Assembly: GCA_022497145.1 (NCBI GenBank) | Contig: MU385951.1 | Location: forward strand, 1-64,000 | Length of the DNA stretch: 64,000 nucleotides | Reading direction: 5' to 3' | DNA from: Rostrohypoxylon terebratum | Lineage: Eukaryota > Ascomycota > Sordariomycetes > Xylariales > Hypoxylaceae | Shown: in pieces, positions 33,810 through 45,128 of the stretch | Numbering within the stretch: position 1 is the stretch's first letter | How the letters are laid out: each line of letters starts with the position of its first letter | Notes under the pieces: generated by a model | Database searches by the model: none | What the model saw: the letters and a program-made list of their open reading frames with translations, nothing else | What the model was told of the DNA's origin: nothing | Translations under genes and position numbers: made by a program

Positions 33810-36339
33810 TTAAGCCCCCGTATCCTGCGGCCACTCATCCAAAACAAACGCATCGCCCTCCAGTGTGAAGTTCCAAACCGCCTGTGTCGGTACGTCGACC
33901 AGTAAACTGTACTGTCCCGAATACAGCACCAAGTTCCCCTTCTCATCGCGTCGTCCCAAGCTCCCCAGCGTCAGCGTCAAGTTCGCCGTCTGCCGTTGCC
34001 CACCCTCAATACCATGCAGGCGCTGGTACGCGACAAGCCGCTTAATCGGGTTCGGCGCCGGTCCATGGGTACCAGCAACGAAGCCCAGGGTTACGAAGTC
34101 TGACGTCGTGGAGCCTGTGTTAGACACCGTGACTGGCACGCTTTGAAATGGACACTGATCCAAATGCGCGACACCCTCGCACGATCCTGTTAGATCCGTA
34201 ATTTCATACGTATCCCTTTCCGGAGCCATGATCTCGGCGCTGAAATTCGTGTAATGCAGGCCGAATCCGAAAGGGACGGTGGGCGTCTCGTACCACATAT
34301 ACGTGCGCCCCGGGTTCCCCGTCTCGGCATTAGGTCGTAGGCCCATATCCGTCATGGGCACATCGTCGACGTAGTGCGCCGGGTACTGCGTGACGGGCAA
34401 TCGGCCCGCGGGCGCCACCTTCCCCGTTAACACGTTGACAATCGCGTCGCCGCCAGACTGTCCGGGGTACCCTCCCCACAGGATCGCAGAGACGTTCGGG
34501 TCCTCCAGGAACGGCGTGTCGTCGCGCTGGCCGCCCATCTGCACCAAGATGAATGGCTTGCCGAGACCGGCTAGTTGGGTCATGATGTCGATGCTTTCAC
34601 CGGACCACCGGATTAGGGTTCGGTCGTTGCTTTCGGCCTCGCTGGCCACGGTGGGTCCGTCCGCAAACACGATTACGTCGGCGGAAGCTGCGGCTTCGAG
34701 GGCCAACGGATACCCGTTCGTTACGGGATCACCGGGGACACCGGCGTACACGGCATTAATACCTGGTGTCTGGCTGGCTGCGTAGTATGGGGAGTGCAGG
34801 TACGGCGCGATGCCTTGGTAGTTGCCTTGCATGTCCGTCGTCGCGTTGGCCCAGGTTCCGATGAACACAACGGTCAGATTGCTATCTTCGGAAACTTGGA
34901 GGGGCAGAGTGCCGTCATTCTTGATCAGCACGATGCCCTCCTCTGCGGCCTTGCGGGCAAGGTCTTCGGCGTACGGGGTGGATACGTTGGAAAATCCTAG
35001 GGATCGGTAGGGGTTCGAGTCGGCGGGGTCGAAGTAGCCTAGCTTAATCAAGCCAGCGTAGAGTCGTGTGACGGCTTTGTCGAGCGTGGAATTGTCGATG
35101 ATGCCTTGTTCGTAGGCGGTGGGAAGGTGGATCTGGTAGTAGGTGCCGCAATTGAGGTCTGTTCCGGCTAGGAGGGAGCTGGCGGCGGCAGCTTCACGGG
35201 TGTCGCGGTAGTCGTGAGGCATGTAGACATTTTGGAGAGCATCACAATCCGAAACAACATATTGGTAATCCCGTGTCCAGTTCCAGTGATCTCTCAAAAT
35301 ATCTTGGAGGATGTACGAGTTTGAGCATGTTGGTACGCCGTTCAGGGCATTGTAGGAGCACATAATAGACCCGACATTTGCTCTCACGCAGGCTTCGAAT
35401 GGTGGCATGTAATACTCAGCTAGTTCCTGGGAATCAATCTTGGCGTCAAATTCGTAGCGCTCGTTTCCTAGCCAATCCTCGATGTCGTATGCAACGAAGT
35501 GCTGTAGTAAATTACAGTTAACATATTTTCTTTGGATGATAAGTTCGGAGGGGTTCAATTGAGGACTTACCTTACAAGTTGCAATCACCTTAAGAACGTC
35601 AGGATCTTCTCCGCCTTGGAGGCCCTTTATTAGAGCTGTTACATAGCTACTGAGATGGAAGGGATCCTCTCCTGGTGTCTCTTGACCTCGTCCCCATCTT
35701 GGATCTTTGTAAGGGTTTATGTTTGGTGTCTAAATGATCATAGCATTAGCATTTCCAGTTTATTAGAAAGAATATGGGGTGAGTTATTGAATTGCGGGCG
35801 TAGACTTACCCAATAGTCCAGCCCCGATCGATTGAAATTATTGAATGCACGGGCTTCCGTGCTGACAACAGCCGCCACAGCCTCGATAAGGTCGTCATCG
35901 AATGCAGCACCCATCAAAATTGGCTGTGGGAAGGACGTGGCATAGGAAAAGTCACCGGAGTCGCTAAACGCCACTCCGGGCGAAGACGCAACGCCATGCA
36001 GAGCTTCTTCTATAATTGGTGTCAGCCTTTACTCTACCTCGAACAATAGGTATATAATTAAAAAGAAAAAAAAAAGGAATTATACGTACGCCACCACTCG
36101 TAACTGGGCAGCCCGAGTCTTTCGACCCCCGGAGACGTGCTGGATAACAACCCAAATTTCTCTTCCGTCTCCAGGGCCGCGACTAGAGCTTGAGCTCTTT
36201 GCCCAACAGAAAGAGCTGTGTTACAGACATCATTATTAGCTAGGGGACCGCTCCCGCAATTTGGAAATACGTGGCCGACGGCTGAGACGCCCGAGCTCAT
36301 CAGCCATAGGGCCGATCCTATGATGAGTGCTATGCCCAT
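33810..36339 (-). CDS. GH3 exo-1,4-beta-xylosidase, secreted
   Basis: Secreted glycoside hydrolase family 3 beta-xylosidase, 766 aa, releasing xylose from xylo-oligosaccharides. Exons on the minus strand: 36339-36090, 36009-35810, 35729-35571 and 35501-33810, all in frame. The chosen ATG gives a clean signal peptide (MGIALIIGSALWLMSSGVSA); an upstream ATG at 36384 would add 15 residues. Motifs: WWQEALHGVA, NPYKDPRWGRGQETPGEDP, SIMCSYNALNGVP, and YVVSDCDA with the likely nucleophile Asp288. The C-terminal fibronectin-III-like domain is present. WWxEALHGVA and the DPRWGRG segment fit fungal xylosidases (xlnD/bxl1 type) rather than beta-glucosidases. Several N-glycosylation sequons are present, as expected for secretion. 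Confidence 0.92.
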
Positions 36340-37107
36340 TCTCGCAAGACAACAAGATGGACCCTTTAGTCCTGCATATTTCAACGGCCGAAGATCGCAT
36401 CCTTACCTTTTATAACTTCATACTCTCCAGACGGTGGAGCAGCGTAGCAGTTTGTCTCCTCACATTTCCCCGCATCGCTGATGTATCGTGGTTACGGCAT
36501 AGACCAATGTCTCCAAGTCGTGTGTCCACATAAGCTCCAATTGTGGCCGGAAGAAATACAGAGATCCATTGCAGAGGTACTTTGAGATCAGCGGTGGGTG
36601 CATAAGCGTGCCGGTTGACTCGGGTGAGATATTGCCGGGTAGATTCCCCAGATTAAATGCTCTCCCGATCGCCAGGTTCCAGGGATCGCCGCACTCCGAA
36701 TTTATTGCCGGTCGACCAATACAGATGTCATAACATCATTTCCCATTACTAAAGTCATTGTTTCTAGTTAAACTCTTGTTCAATTGAGCTTGGGGGGTTT
36801 TGCGAGAAGAGGGAATGCTAACAGCCAAAATCTTACGAGCATCGACTAGCTGCTTATTGACTAATGCAAGTTTATGTAGAAAAGTAGAGGGCATTTACCT
36901 GATGAAATTTCCGAGGCGGGAAAATGTACCCTTGCGGCAGAGAGGTCGCAGCTCATGTCACTCCAGGTAGCTGCCGAACAGTCAATCCCGAGTTACCGAG
37001 ACACGAAGTAGGTACCGAGTCTTTGCACAGCCTTCCGTGCGTCAAGGTCCGTAACCCAAGACAACAGAGGACGCCTACCTCAACACCTCTTATGTCGTCC
37101 TGAAGTG
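36340..37107. other. Intergenic, promoter of the xylosidase gene
   Basis: Upstream of the xylosidase and downstream of the DUF1308 gene. Nothing coding is supported. Confidence 0.5.
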
Positions 37108-38694
37108 TTAGATGATCGTAACGTTACTTCGCTGGCCGTACAATTCATCCGTGCCGCACGTGCAAGACACACTGCAATCACCGATATGCTTCCGTATTTG
37201 TTTCCTAGAATTTCTGGGGATACCGACGAAGGGTCTTGACGTAGGAAGTGCCCAAATGGATGGCCAAGGTAAGTCTCCTAGAGTTGGAAGCTTCTCTAGC
37301 TCCTTCTCGAGCTGTTTCACAACGACCGAATTACAAGTCAAGGTGGTAAGTCCAGCTGCCCAACCGTACGAGAAAACTGATCTTCCAGGATTCAGTAGAG
37401 TTTCTAGAGTTTTTTTGACTGGATTCGTCAGGCGATATCGCGAATGGTTCTCGTTCACATCGATAATGCTGACTGGTAGTTGTAAATGAGATGGGACATC
37501 GTGTACCGAGAAGGACTGCAACTCTTCAACTCGTTGTTCCTGCGACTTTCCAGAGTCAGGGCTTAGAACCAAGTAAGCACGAGCCTTTTCAGTATCTGTC
37601 GCCAATGTGTCGACGATGTGCAAGAATGTATCAGCCGCTTCCTTAGTACAAACGAGTTTGCGATTACCTATCATAGGGTACACTAAGGATAGCATCGGTT
37701 GCTCAGTTTCCAGGTCAGTATGTGACTCATGAGTAGCACTAAACCAAGGTTGTTTTGTGACCTTGGTGTGGGAAAAATCGGATGCAAGCGCTACTAGAAG
37801 TGAAGTGTCGACGTTAAGAACTTCGGAGAAGTTTGTTTTGGGGCTCGGTGCCATTACGTGGAGAAGCTCATCCGATAGAGGTTCCGCAGGGAATGAGGGT
37901 TGACCACAAAGTACATTGACACCAAATTGACGACAAGCCTCGAGGATCTTGTCGACTTCGGGAAGGACACATTCTTGGATGCGTGGTAGGATGAGATAAG
38001 TAATCGGGCTTTTACTTTGAATGCGATATCCTTTAGCCGTGTTAGCCAGGGTCTTCGCCAACTTTACGAGAGGGACATCCGAATAATCTTGGGTAGTTGT
38101 TTCGGTGTCTCCGTTCTCGTCATCGTCGCTTTCCCCCCAGTATATCGCTTCTTTTGCCAAGTCAAATAGGACTCTCTTGTTAGTCGTAGATGAAACCTTG
38201 TACCAAGAATGGCCTCCATCAGCAACTACATCAATGATCAAGCTTCCCGATTTTGTTGATTGAGACTGGCCTTGTGTTCGGACGATACGTGTGCCGGGTG
38301 CTAGGATCTGCTTCTTAAATGGACCAGTAAAGACGGCGCATCGCAATCTCACGATATCCCGAGATCTTTTTGCCGTGTCCCATATAGACTCAAAAAAGAC
38401 GAGGTTACTAGACTGCGAATGATTCAGGCCTTGGGGATTAGGTGACTGAAGGTCTATCAAAGTCTTTTCCAAGCTCTCCATCTCGGTGCGAAGCTCGCTT
38501 GAATAAGAGGCGTGAACATATGTAGGCATGTGCTGAAAGTAATCACTGTAGGCCTCTTCAACATGGGCGATGAAGTGTTGAAGCTCGGATTGTATCAACT
38601 TGCCGCGCCTGAGGAGACCTTTGCATGCAGCCACCTTAGCTGCAAGATCTTCCGCGGCCTCATCCGGAGGATTATTGTCTGTGGGAAAGGCCAT
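37108..38694 (-). CDS. DUF1308 / UPF0415 (C7orf25-like) protein
   Basis: Single-exon gene for 528 aa. The N-terminal third is helical and precedes the segment GSLIIDVVADGGHSWYKVS, which is typical of the first domain of the C7orf25/UPF0415 family. The C-terminal half contains LNVDTSLLVALASDFSH, the signature of the DUF1308 domain, which I recall as related to PIN-like nuclease folds, though catalytic competence cannot be judged here. The family is widespread in eukaryotes and poorly characterised. The gene is divergent from the FAD monooxygenase gene, sharing a 620-bp intergenic region that holds a G16 homopolymer. Confidence 0.75.
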   Translation of the reverse strand: MAFPTDNNPPDEAAEDLAAKVAACKGLLRRGKLIQSELQHFIAHVEEAYSDYFQHMPTYVHASYSSELRTEMESLEKTLIDLQSPNPQGLNHSQSSNLVFFESIWDTAKRSRDIVRLRCAVFTGPFKKQILAPGTRIVRTQGQSQSTKSGSLIIDVVADGGHSWYKVSSTTNKRVLFDLAKEAIYWGESDDDENGDTETTTQDYSDVPLVKLAKTLANTAKGYRIQSKSPITYLILPRIQECVLPEVDKILEACRQFGVNVLCGQPSFPAEPLSDELLHVMAPSPKTNFSEVLNVDTSLLVALASDFSHTKVTKQPWFSATHESHTDLETEQPMLSLVYPMIGNRKLVCTKEAADTFLHIVDTLATDTEKARAYLVLSPDSGKSQEQRVEELQSFSVHDVPSHLQLPVSIIDVNENHSRYRLTNPVKKTLETLLNPGRSVFSYGWAAGLTTLTCNSVVVKQLEKELEKLPTLGDLPWPSIWALPTSRPFVGIPRNSRKQIRKHIGDCSVSCTCGTDELYGQRSNVTII

Positions 38695-39317
38695 GGCACA
38701 GCATGGAATGTTCCGATGTTGTGAAATAGATTGAAGAGAAGATTGTGAAGGAAGAAAATTTAAGGTGTGAAAATAAATTTACCCAGTTAAACGCTTACAT
38801 TACCCCACCCCTCCTATCATCCGTGTATAACTATATATATTCTAGTGATTCTAGTGATTCTAGTGCCTTTTTACAGAGACATCCTAGGACCTAGGTTACC
38901 CAGATCTTGCATAAACTTTTACTTGTCATTGTGGGGGCAGGGGGGGGGGGGGGGGAAGGGCGGGGAGCCAGGTGGCGGTCTAGGGTTCAGGGGTCACACG
39001 TCGTCTGACAATCACTGTCGATTTCGATTCTCTTGACGATACAACCGAAACCGTGACAATAAAGTTGCGTACCATTCATTCGTCACCTAAGGATAGATAC
39101 GAAGTGTCTAACAGGCCTCTTAGTGCTGTCAAACAAATATCAGTCTTTTTATATAGTACCTAACAGGTCTCTAGGGCCACAACAAGCCATCAGACAGTTG
39201 ATTCACATTTCCAAGCCAAACAAACAACAAGACCCGGAGGTGCAACTCATTGACAGTATCTAGTCAAGATCAACACAACTTACCCCCCTAGCTCAACATA
39301 TAGCTACGCAGGCAAAG
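38695..39317. other. Divergent promoter region with G homopolymer
   Basis: Separates the DUF1308 gene (minus) from the FAD monooxygenase (plus). Contains a run of 16 G at 38940-38955 and three tandem copies of a TTCTAGTGA-like unit near 38838-38863. Confidence 0.5.
38940..38955. repeat. G16 homopolymer
   Basis: Sixteen consecutive G residues inside a longer G-rich tract (38931-38967), a potential G-quadruplex-forming sequence and also a likely site of length error. Confidence 0.8.
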
Positions 39318-40699
39318 ATGCCGTTAAAGATCATCATCTGTGGTGCTGGTATCGGGGGTCTCTCAGCCGCAGGATTCCTTCGAGCAAAGCACAGTGTCAC
39401 AGTTCTTGAACGGGGAGAACTCGATTTCACAGCAAACGACTATGGGCTGACGGTGATTTCCAACGCCTTTAACCTCCTGGAGAGGGCCGGCATAAAGATA
39501 GAAAACCTCGATACTGTTGTCATGACGCATGTCTGGCAAAGAGGTCCAAACAATGAAGAGCTGAAAACCTCACAATTCGATACCAGGGCAAGATTTGGCG
39601 GGGCTCCCTCTGTCTTGGTGAAACGTGCCCTACTGCAAAAGGAGCTATTGCGTTTTGCAACTGGCTCCGAGTTTTCCGGAGCGCCCGCCAACATCATTGG
39701 AAATGCCAAGGTAACAAGAGTCGACCCGGCTGTTGGTAAGGTATGGACAGAAGATGGTCGAGTCTTTGAAGGCGACTTGATTGTCGGCGCAGATGGCATA
39801 AACTCGGTCGTACGAAGCGCTATCCTTGGAGAAGATATCACAGCATCTATCAGGACTCATAATACCCTAACTTTCATGGCAGAGCTATCCGTCGAGGATC
39901 TTAAGTCGGATCCCGGTTTCGCTTACCTAGCTGACCCTTTAACTCAAGCTGGACTATGTACAGCGCGCGCGAATTCGGGGTCTCGCGTAAACAAGCGCAT
40001 TCTCGCGTACCACACTTCGCCCCGCAGCCTACAGGTCGTGGGATACACGTCTGAGAACGAGTTTTCCGAGAAATTCGACTCCGCAAAGACAGGCATCATC
40101 AGGGACGTCCCCATACAACGTGTAGTCGAAGACTTCGCCCCCGAATTCTCAGAAGGGTTTGTCAACTTATTCCGACATGGTAAGGTTGACGCGTGGAGAA
40201 TTCGCGATGTGGCGCCTCTAAAAACGTGGTTCTCCGGCAAGGCACTGCTTATGGGGGAGTATGTAAAACCCAGGGTTCCAAGTTCTTTTAACCCCCCTTT
40301 TTTATATTGGCTCGGGCGTATTAATTGCTTCGTCGAATAAGCCACCCCTCTCCATGAAAAAAAAAATATTACTGACCCCTGGACAGCGCAGCTCATGCAG
40401 TGACGTCTTATTCCGGACAAGGATGTAATGTCACAATCGAAGACGCCGAGGCACTGGGATACCTTCTGAAAGACGTCGAATCGCCCAGTGCCATCTCAGA
40501 AGTTTTTGACAAGTTCATGGCGCTACGCAAGGATCGCGTGGCGTTCGTCAGTCGCCGCTCGCGTGAACTTGGTCAGACAGAAGAAGAAAAGACTAAGGAA
40601 CCCATTACCAACGAGCAATTTGCAAGGGTGATTTACACATATCAGGGTGCTGAGAAGGCGCTTAGCGGACAGATGCCTCCAACCATGCGACCATCATGA
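39318..40699 (+). CDS. FAD-dependent monooxygenase (aromatic hydroxylase type)
   Basis: Class A flavoprotein monooxygenase of 417 aa from exons 39318-40258 and 40387-40699. The 128-nt intron (GTATGT donor, CAG acceptor) reconstitutes LLMGDAAHAVTSYSGQG, the second FAD-contacting GD motif. The N terminus gives the dinucleotide fold IIICGAGIGGLSAAGFL, and GDLIVGADGINSVVR is the DG motif. Family members hydroxylate phenolic or pyridine substrates (salicylate hydroxylase-like) or polyketide intermediates. No signal peptide or membrane segment. It is convergent with the RidA-like gene (154 bp between stops), and the pair would suit a catabolic or tailoring pathway. The substrate is not inferable. 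Confidence 0.87.
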
Positions 40700-40853
40700 A
40701 CGTTCATACCTTAATAAGCAGCGTTTTGATCGAAGAAGGCTTTCAGCAATTGATAGCGGGAAAAGACGTATTAACACATGTATCCTTATGAAAAGAGAGA
40801 AAAAGCAGCTCCACTTGTTTAAATCAGCAAGTCTGAAATATTGGATTATGCTG

Positions 40854-41446
40854 TTATACTGATTTTCCCACATAAAACGTGCCCTCAACCTCGACGATAT
40901 CATCGTCATTCAACCTGCTCACCTCAATGATCGTCCGGGGTGGATATCTACTAGACTCATTTCCCCATATCTCGACCTGCACCTGGTTACACATCGGCCT
41001 GTACCGGAACATGTCAGTCACGTAGACGACTAAACGTGTACAAGAATCGACCTCCGATCCAGCCATCTTAGCGAGTGTCGCCATATTCTGATACGCTTGT
41101 CGCACTCGATCTAGGCCTACGGGCGCGAGCGTGCCGTTCGAAGGATAGATGCCGCGCATCCCTGTATAGGTACATAACAGTGTTAGCTCTGTCAAGTACC
41201 TAGGTCCTAGGTACTAAGAAGCACGCAAGCAGATAGTAGTAGGTATGGAAAAAGCCTTGTCCCACCGGAAATGTACAGAGTGTCTCCTGCGATAGACATT
41301 AAACTCCAGGGACCTGTAGCATTAAAGAAATTGGATGGGTTGAAAATCTGGACACCGGATGGGGACGTATAGTTTGGTTCTATTCTGCCGTAGGAACACG
41401 CTGCTTGGGTAAGGACCCCAATAACCCAGGGGAACTTGATATGCAT
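40854..41446 (-). CDS. RidA/YjgF-family protein with signal peptide
   Basis: Protein of 162 aa from exons 41446-41266 and 41161-40854; the 104-nt intron uses a GTGGGA donor and CAG acceptor and yields YISGMRGIYPSNG, matching the conserved sGxxgxxP turn of RidA proteins. The core continues with AYQNMATLAKMAGS, RLVVYVTDM, and PPRTIIEVSRLNDDDIVEVEG, in which the Arg corresponds to the substrate-binding Arg of imine/enamine deaminases. The N terminus (MHIKFPWVIGVLTQAACSYG) looks like a cleavable signal peptide, unusual because RidA enzymes are normally cytosolic or mitochondrial. An N-glycosylation sequon follows in the first exon. Possible roles are imine deamination or an aminomuconate-deaminase-like step. 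Confidence 0.8.
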
Positions 41447-42376
41447 CGTATGGCTAGCTTTATCCTGTATCGCGACTATTTAAAGAATAGAGTGACAAGA
41501 TTCATGAAATATGTTATTCTCCTAATTCCCCTCCTACATTCACGCCGATATCGTAGATGTCGCTATCTTGGCATATGCGAGTAGTATCCATATTCTTATC
41601 AGTATAAGGTCTACATCTGGACACTACTAACTCCGATGATTAAAACCTGGGGTGTATTGTAGATACGATACTACCTTAATTTGATCTAGTACTATATTTT
41701 CATTGTTGACCTCTAGTGGGTACCTAGTATGTATGTGAGGCGAAGAAGTAAGCCAATGGTGTAGCCAGAGGGTTCTTGATGTCCAGTTCGACGTCTTATT
41801 AAAGTTTTATAGCAGCTCTCTACTAATTTCATAGTGCCCGATAATGGCCGAATAGCTTATTGAATCTCTTTATTAACCTTGGCTGATCATCCCATATCGA
41901 GTGGTGCGTCCGCGACATCCACCGTTTCAAGCCAACAGTCCCGGCTTAGGGTATCGTCTCATATCATGATAGCCAATGCCTACTATCTAATAATACCTAC
42001 TTATTCAAATTTTAATAGAACAACTCATTCTAAAAGTTGAACTTCTGCTGATTTGAACAGGCTGATATGTTGAGTGTTCGCTCCACTATAGTCGTTAATT
42101 CGTGACTTGCGACTCTTCCTTGGTTTAGTTCATGATGTTTCGAAACACCGTTCAACGTCAATCAGACCCATAATGACGATACGCTCGGACATAGATCAGG
42201 TTCGGATGATCATTAATAGAGTACCCGAGTTGATCTTCTTTGGAAACGCTATGCATGAAAGCTCTAACAAGTCCCGTCTCCGGCGGAATATTGGAGATGA
42301 TATAGGTAGATTAATAAGTTGACATGGCCGCTCTCTATTTCTAAATAAGCCCTGAACAACTTTTAAATCAGGCAAA
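41447..42376. other. Divergent promoter region (RidA-like / CE5 esterase)
   Basis: 930 bp between the starts of the RidA-like gene (minus) and the CE5 esterase (plus); AT-rich with no supported ORF. A CCTAGGTCCTAGGT motif lies nearby, inside the RidA-like gene's intron (41199-41214). Confidence 0.5.
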
Positions 42377-43312
42377 ATGAGGGTAAATGATATAATAATA
42401 AGCGCGATTGCTACGGCTTCGTTCGCCGACGCAGGCAAGGTACGGCGTGCAAACTGCCCTAACATCCACATATTCGGTGCTCGCGAGACGACCGCGCCTC
42501 CCGGATTCGGCTCCGCCTCGACAGTCGTGAACCTCGTCCAAAACGCGAACGATGGCGCCACGTCGGAATCTATCGTCTATCCGGCAGCTGGCGGAAATGA
42601 CTATGCCTCGAGCGTCTCGGCGGGCGTTTTAGCGGTTGCGAATCAGACGAATACTTTCAACCAGATGTGTCCGGACTCGAAGATTGTCGTGGTTGGATAC
42701 TCCCAGGTGCGTTACCTACCTAGTACTCTTGATAGCGTGTGTTGAAGAGCGCTAATAATTTTGATAGGGTGCGCAAATTGTAGACGATGCTTTCTGCGGT
42801 GGTCCGGACGGCACGAGCTTGAACACAAGTATGGCGCTCGTATCCACAGGAGTTAGTAACATGGTTGCTGCCATCATATTGATGGGTGATCCTCGTCACG
42901 TCAATGGCCTCCCTTATAACGTCGGAAACGCGACTGCAGGAGGAGTGAGTTTGGACCTCTCCCAATTTATGAGGTTTGAATTGACCAAGCGTAATAGTTC
43001 GCGGCCCGTCCAGTTGGATTTCAATGTCCATCCTTTCAAAACATCATTCAGGCATACTGTGATGCCGCAGATCCCTTCTGCGCAAAAGGGAATAGCACAG
43101 CAACTCATCAGGGCTATGGCCGTGAGTATGGGCAAGCCGCGCTGCAGTTTGTGCAGAGCAAGTTGGGGACATCCGGTACTAAAGTATCAGCTTCTAGTAC
43201 TACTAACGGAACTAATGGAGTTGCTGCGACGAGCGTAGCAGGGAAAACAGAATTAGGCGGGGAGAGGATGTGGATGTTACTGGCGCTTAGCGGGCTAGCT
43301 CTTCTATATTAA
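42377..43312 (+). CDS. CE5 acetylxylan esterase (cutinase superfamily), putative GPI anchor
   Basis: Secreted carbohydrate esterase family 5 enzyme, 273 aa, that removes acetyl groups from xylan. Exons: 42377-42706, 42768-42944 and 42998-43312; the third exon is read in a different frame from the longest local ORF. Ser109 in GYSQG, Asp194 in CDAADPFC and His206 in THQGYG form the triad, and the 12-residue Asp-His spacing equals that of Penicillium AXEII. NIHIFGARETTAPPG and FNQMCPDSKIVVVGYSQG also match that enzyme. A signal peptide is likely (residues 1-19). Unlike simple esterases it ends with a Ser/Thr-rich linker and a terminal hydrophobic stretch (WMLLALSGLALLY), which suggests GPI anchoring. 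A cutinase role is the main alternative. Confidence 0.88.
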
Positions 43313-43493
43313 ATGCATCCATATTATACCTAATACTAATTCAATACTACCTAATAGGCCACTAGGACCTAATCCTTAGGCAACCTTGGAAGCCTCAAGC
43401 CCTCAAATTCTAGTGCTACATATAAGCAAGAATAGGTACCTCCAGGGCTACCTCCTAGGTCCTAACAACCCCCTGACAGATTCCTGTTCTAGC

Positions 43494-44661
43494 CTACAAC
43501 TCCCGGCCCTTATTATCAAGTGGTGGCGTATGGTCGTCCAAATCCGCAAAGAGCTCAACGCCCCAGGTCCTGGTAGGGTTGTTCATCCTGGCCTTCTTAT
43601 CATGCACACTGATGTTCCACATCTCAACGGGGTTGAATTTGATCTCCATAGAGAAGAAATTCTGATATATGTACTCCTTTTCAACGCTCTTGGGGATCAC
43701 GGCCGTGCCTCTTTGCATCCCCCAGGCAAGAACGCATTGCGCTATGCTAGCGCCCTTAGAATCAGCTATTTCCTGCCAATAAGGGTCGCTGAGGAGGGGG
43801 CCTAGTTCCCTGTGACGGCCGCGATAGATCGAATTTGTATTCCCAAGTGGCGAGTAAGCAATGACCTTGATACCCATGGAGTGGTGATAATTGACGAATT
43901 CTTCTTGCTGTAAGTAAGGATGCAGCTCGAGTTCATGCGCGTATGGACATATTTGACAAACTTCTAGGATCTGATTGAGATTCCTCCTAGAGAAATTCGA
44001 GACGCCAATATAACGGGTGAGGTTGGCTCGTACCAAGTCCTCCATAGCTCTCCAGGTATCGACTATCGAGGTCTCCCTATCAAGTTCGTTTTCTTCGCCT
44101 CCAGGAATAAAAGCAACTGGCCAGTGCATGAGGTAGAGATCCAGGTATTGTAGTCCAAGGTCTGACAGTGATTGTTTGATGGCTGGCTCAACTCTTTCGG
44201 GGCGGTGATCTGTATTCCACAACTTGCTTGTCACCCAAATGTATCTCCTGTCAGCCTGCGCTTCGGCGATTCCAAGCCCAGTCTGTTTCTCATTCCCTAG
44301 GTACGCTACGCATTAGTTTCACAACGCCACCATGGAGGCGGGGTATTCATACGGTATATGTGTGCGGCATCAATGTGAGTGTACCCTAACTCGAGGGCAT
44401 ACTTGACGGCGTGTGCAGCCTACGAAATATCGTGAGTTCACTCTATTTTACTATGCTGAAGAATTGCAAATTTACATCATCTCCGTCGGATCGCCAGGTA
44501 CCTAGACCAAAGGTTGGTATATCGTGTATTCGCGACCATTGAGCATGGGCGGCGACCAGAGGGGTTAAGAGGGGTTGGATGAGAGAAAGGGGTACAGCTG
44601 TAAGCAAAGCCGATATTACTTGGAAGAATGCCATTTCACCTGATGAGAATCCCCTCTTCAC
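43494..44661 (-). CDS. Aldo-keto reductase with hydrophobic N-terminal leader
   Basis: NAD(P)H-dependent aldo-keto reductase of 351 aa from exons 44661-44476, 44419-44353 and 44296-43494, with two 56-nt introns and exact frames. The catalytic tetrad is complete: Asp79 and Tyr84 (THIDAAHIY), Lys109 (WVTSKLW) and His142 (YLMHWP). GVSNFSRRNLNQIL, HELELHPYLQQEEFV and AVIPKSVEKEYIYQN are standard AKR landmarks. It is odd that about 40 residues, including a long hydrophobic run (MAFFQVISALLTAVPLSLIQ), precede the usual barrel start IPTFGLGTWRS; this looks like a signal peptide or membrane anchor. It is convergent with the CE5 gene and divergent from the small gene at 45129. Confidence 0.88.
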
Positions 44662-45128
44662 GTAAATCGATTAGTTCATTATATCTCAAGTAAATAGAAT
44701 ATGAAGTCATGAATTGGGAGCAACTCATCGCGGAGTATCCAAGGAGAACCCGGTTGGTCTCCGCTTAATATGTAGAGGAATTCCTATTGTGCCTAGCATT
44801 GGTCATAACGTTAATACATGACATCACCCTCTTGTAACATGCTGAAATACAATATGTAACTCCAAAGTATATCAACGTCAAAGACTAATCTTGGTTCCCT
44901 TAAGCTTCGATATCAATCGATGCGAGAGACTCCTGTGACGTTACGATGACGCTAGACGATCGCGCTCTACAAGATTTATCATAACAGTAAGTAGACTCGA
45001 AAGCTCATCTAAACATTTAACATCACAACCATAAGAATTCCGCTACTCTTTAGCACACAAGGTCTCACATCAAATTCATCGTACCTCTTCCGCCAGCCTA
45101 CCTCCGCTAAGCATATTAAACCAATAAG
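44662..45128. other. Divergent promoter region (AKR / small gene)
   Basis: 467 bp between two divergent start codons. No other feature recognised. Confidence 0.45.

Noticed and set aside
39440..39841. Minus-strand open frame inside the FAD monooxygenase
   Set aside because: Shadow of a well-supported flavoprotein exon.
42819..43238. Longest plus-strand frame in the CE5 gene as an uninterrupted coding region
   Set aside because: Following the 53-nt intron the true frame changes; only the spliced frame gives the CDAADPFC and THQGYG motifs.
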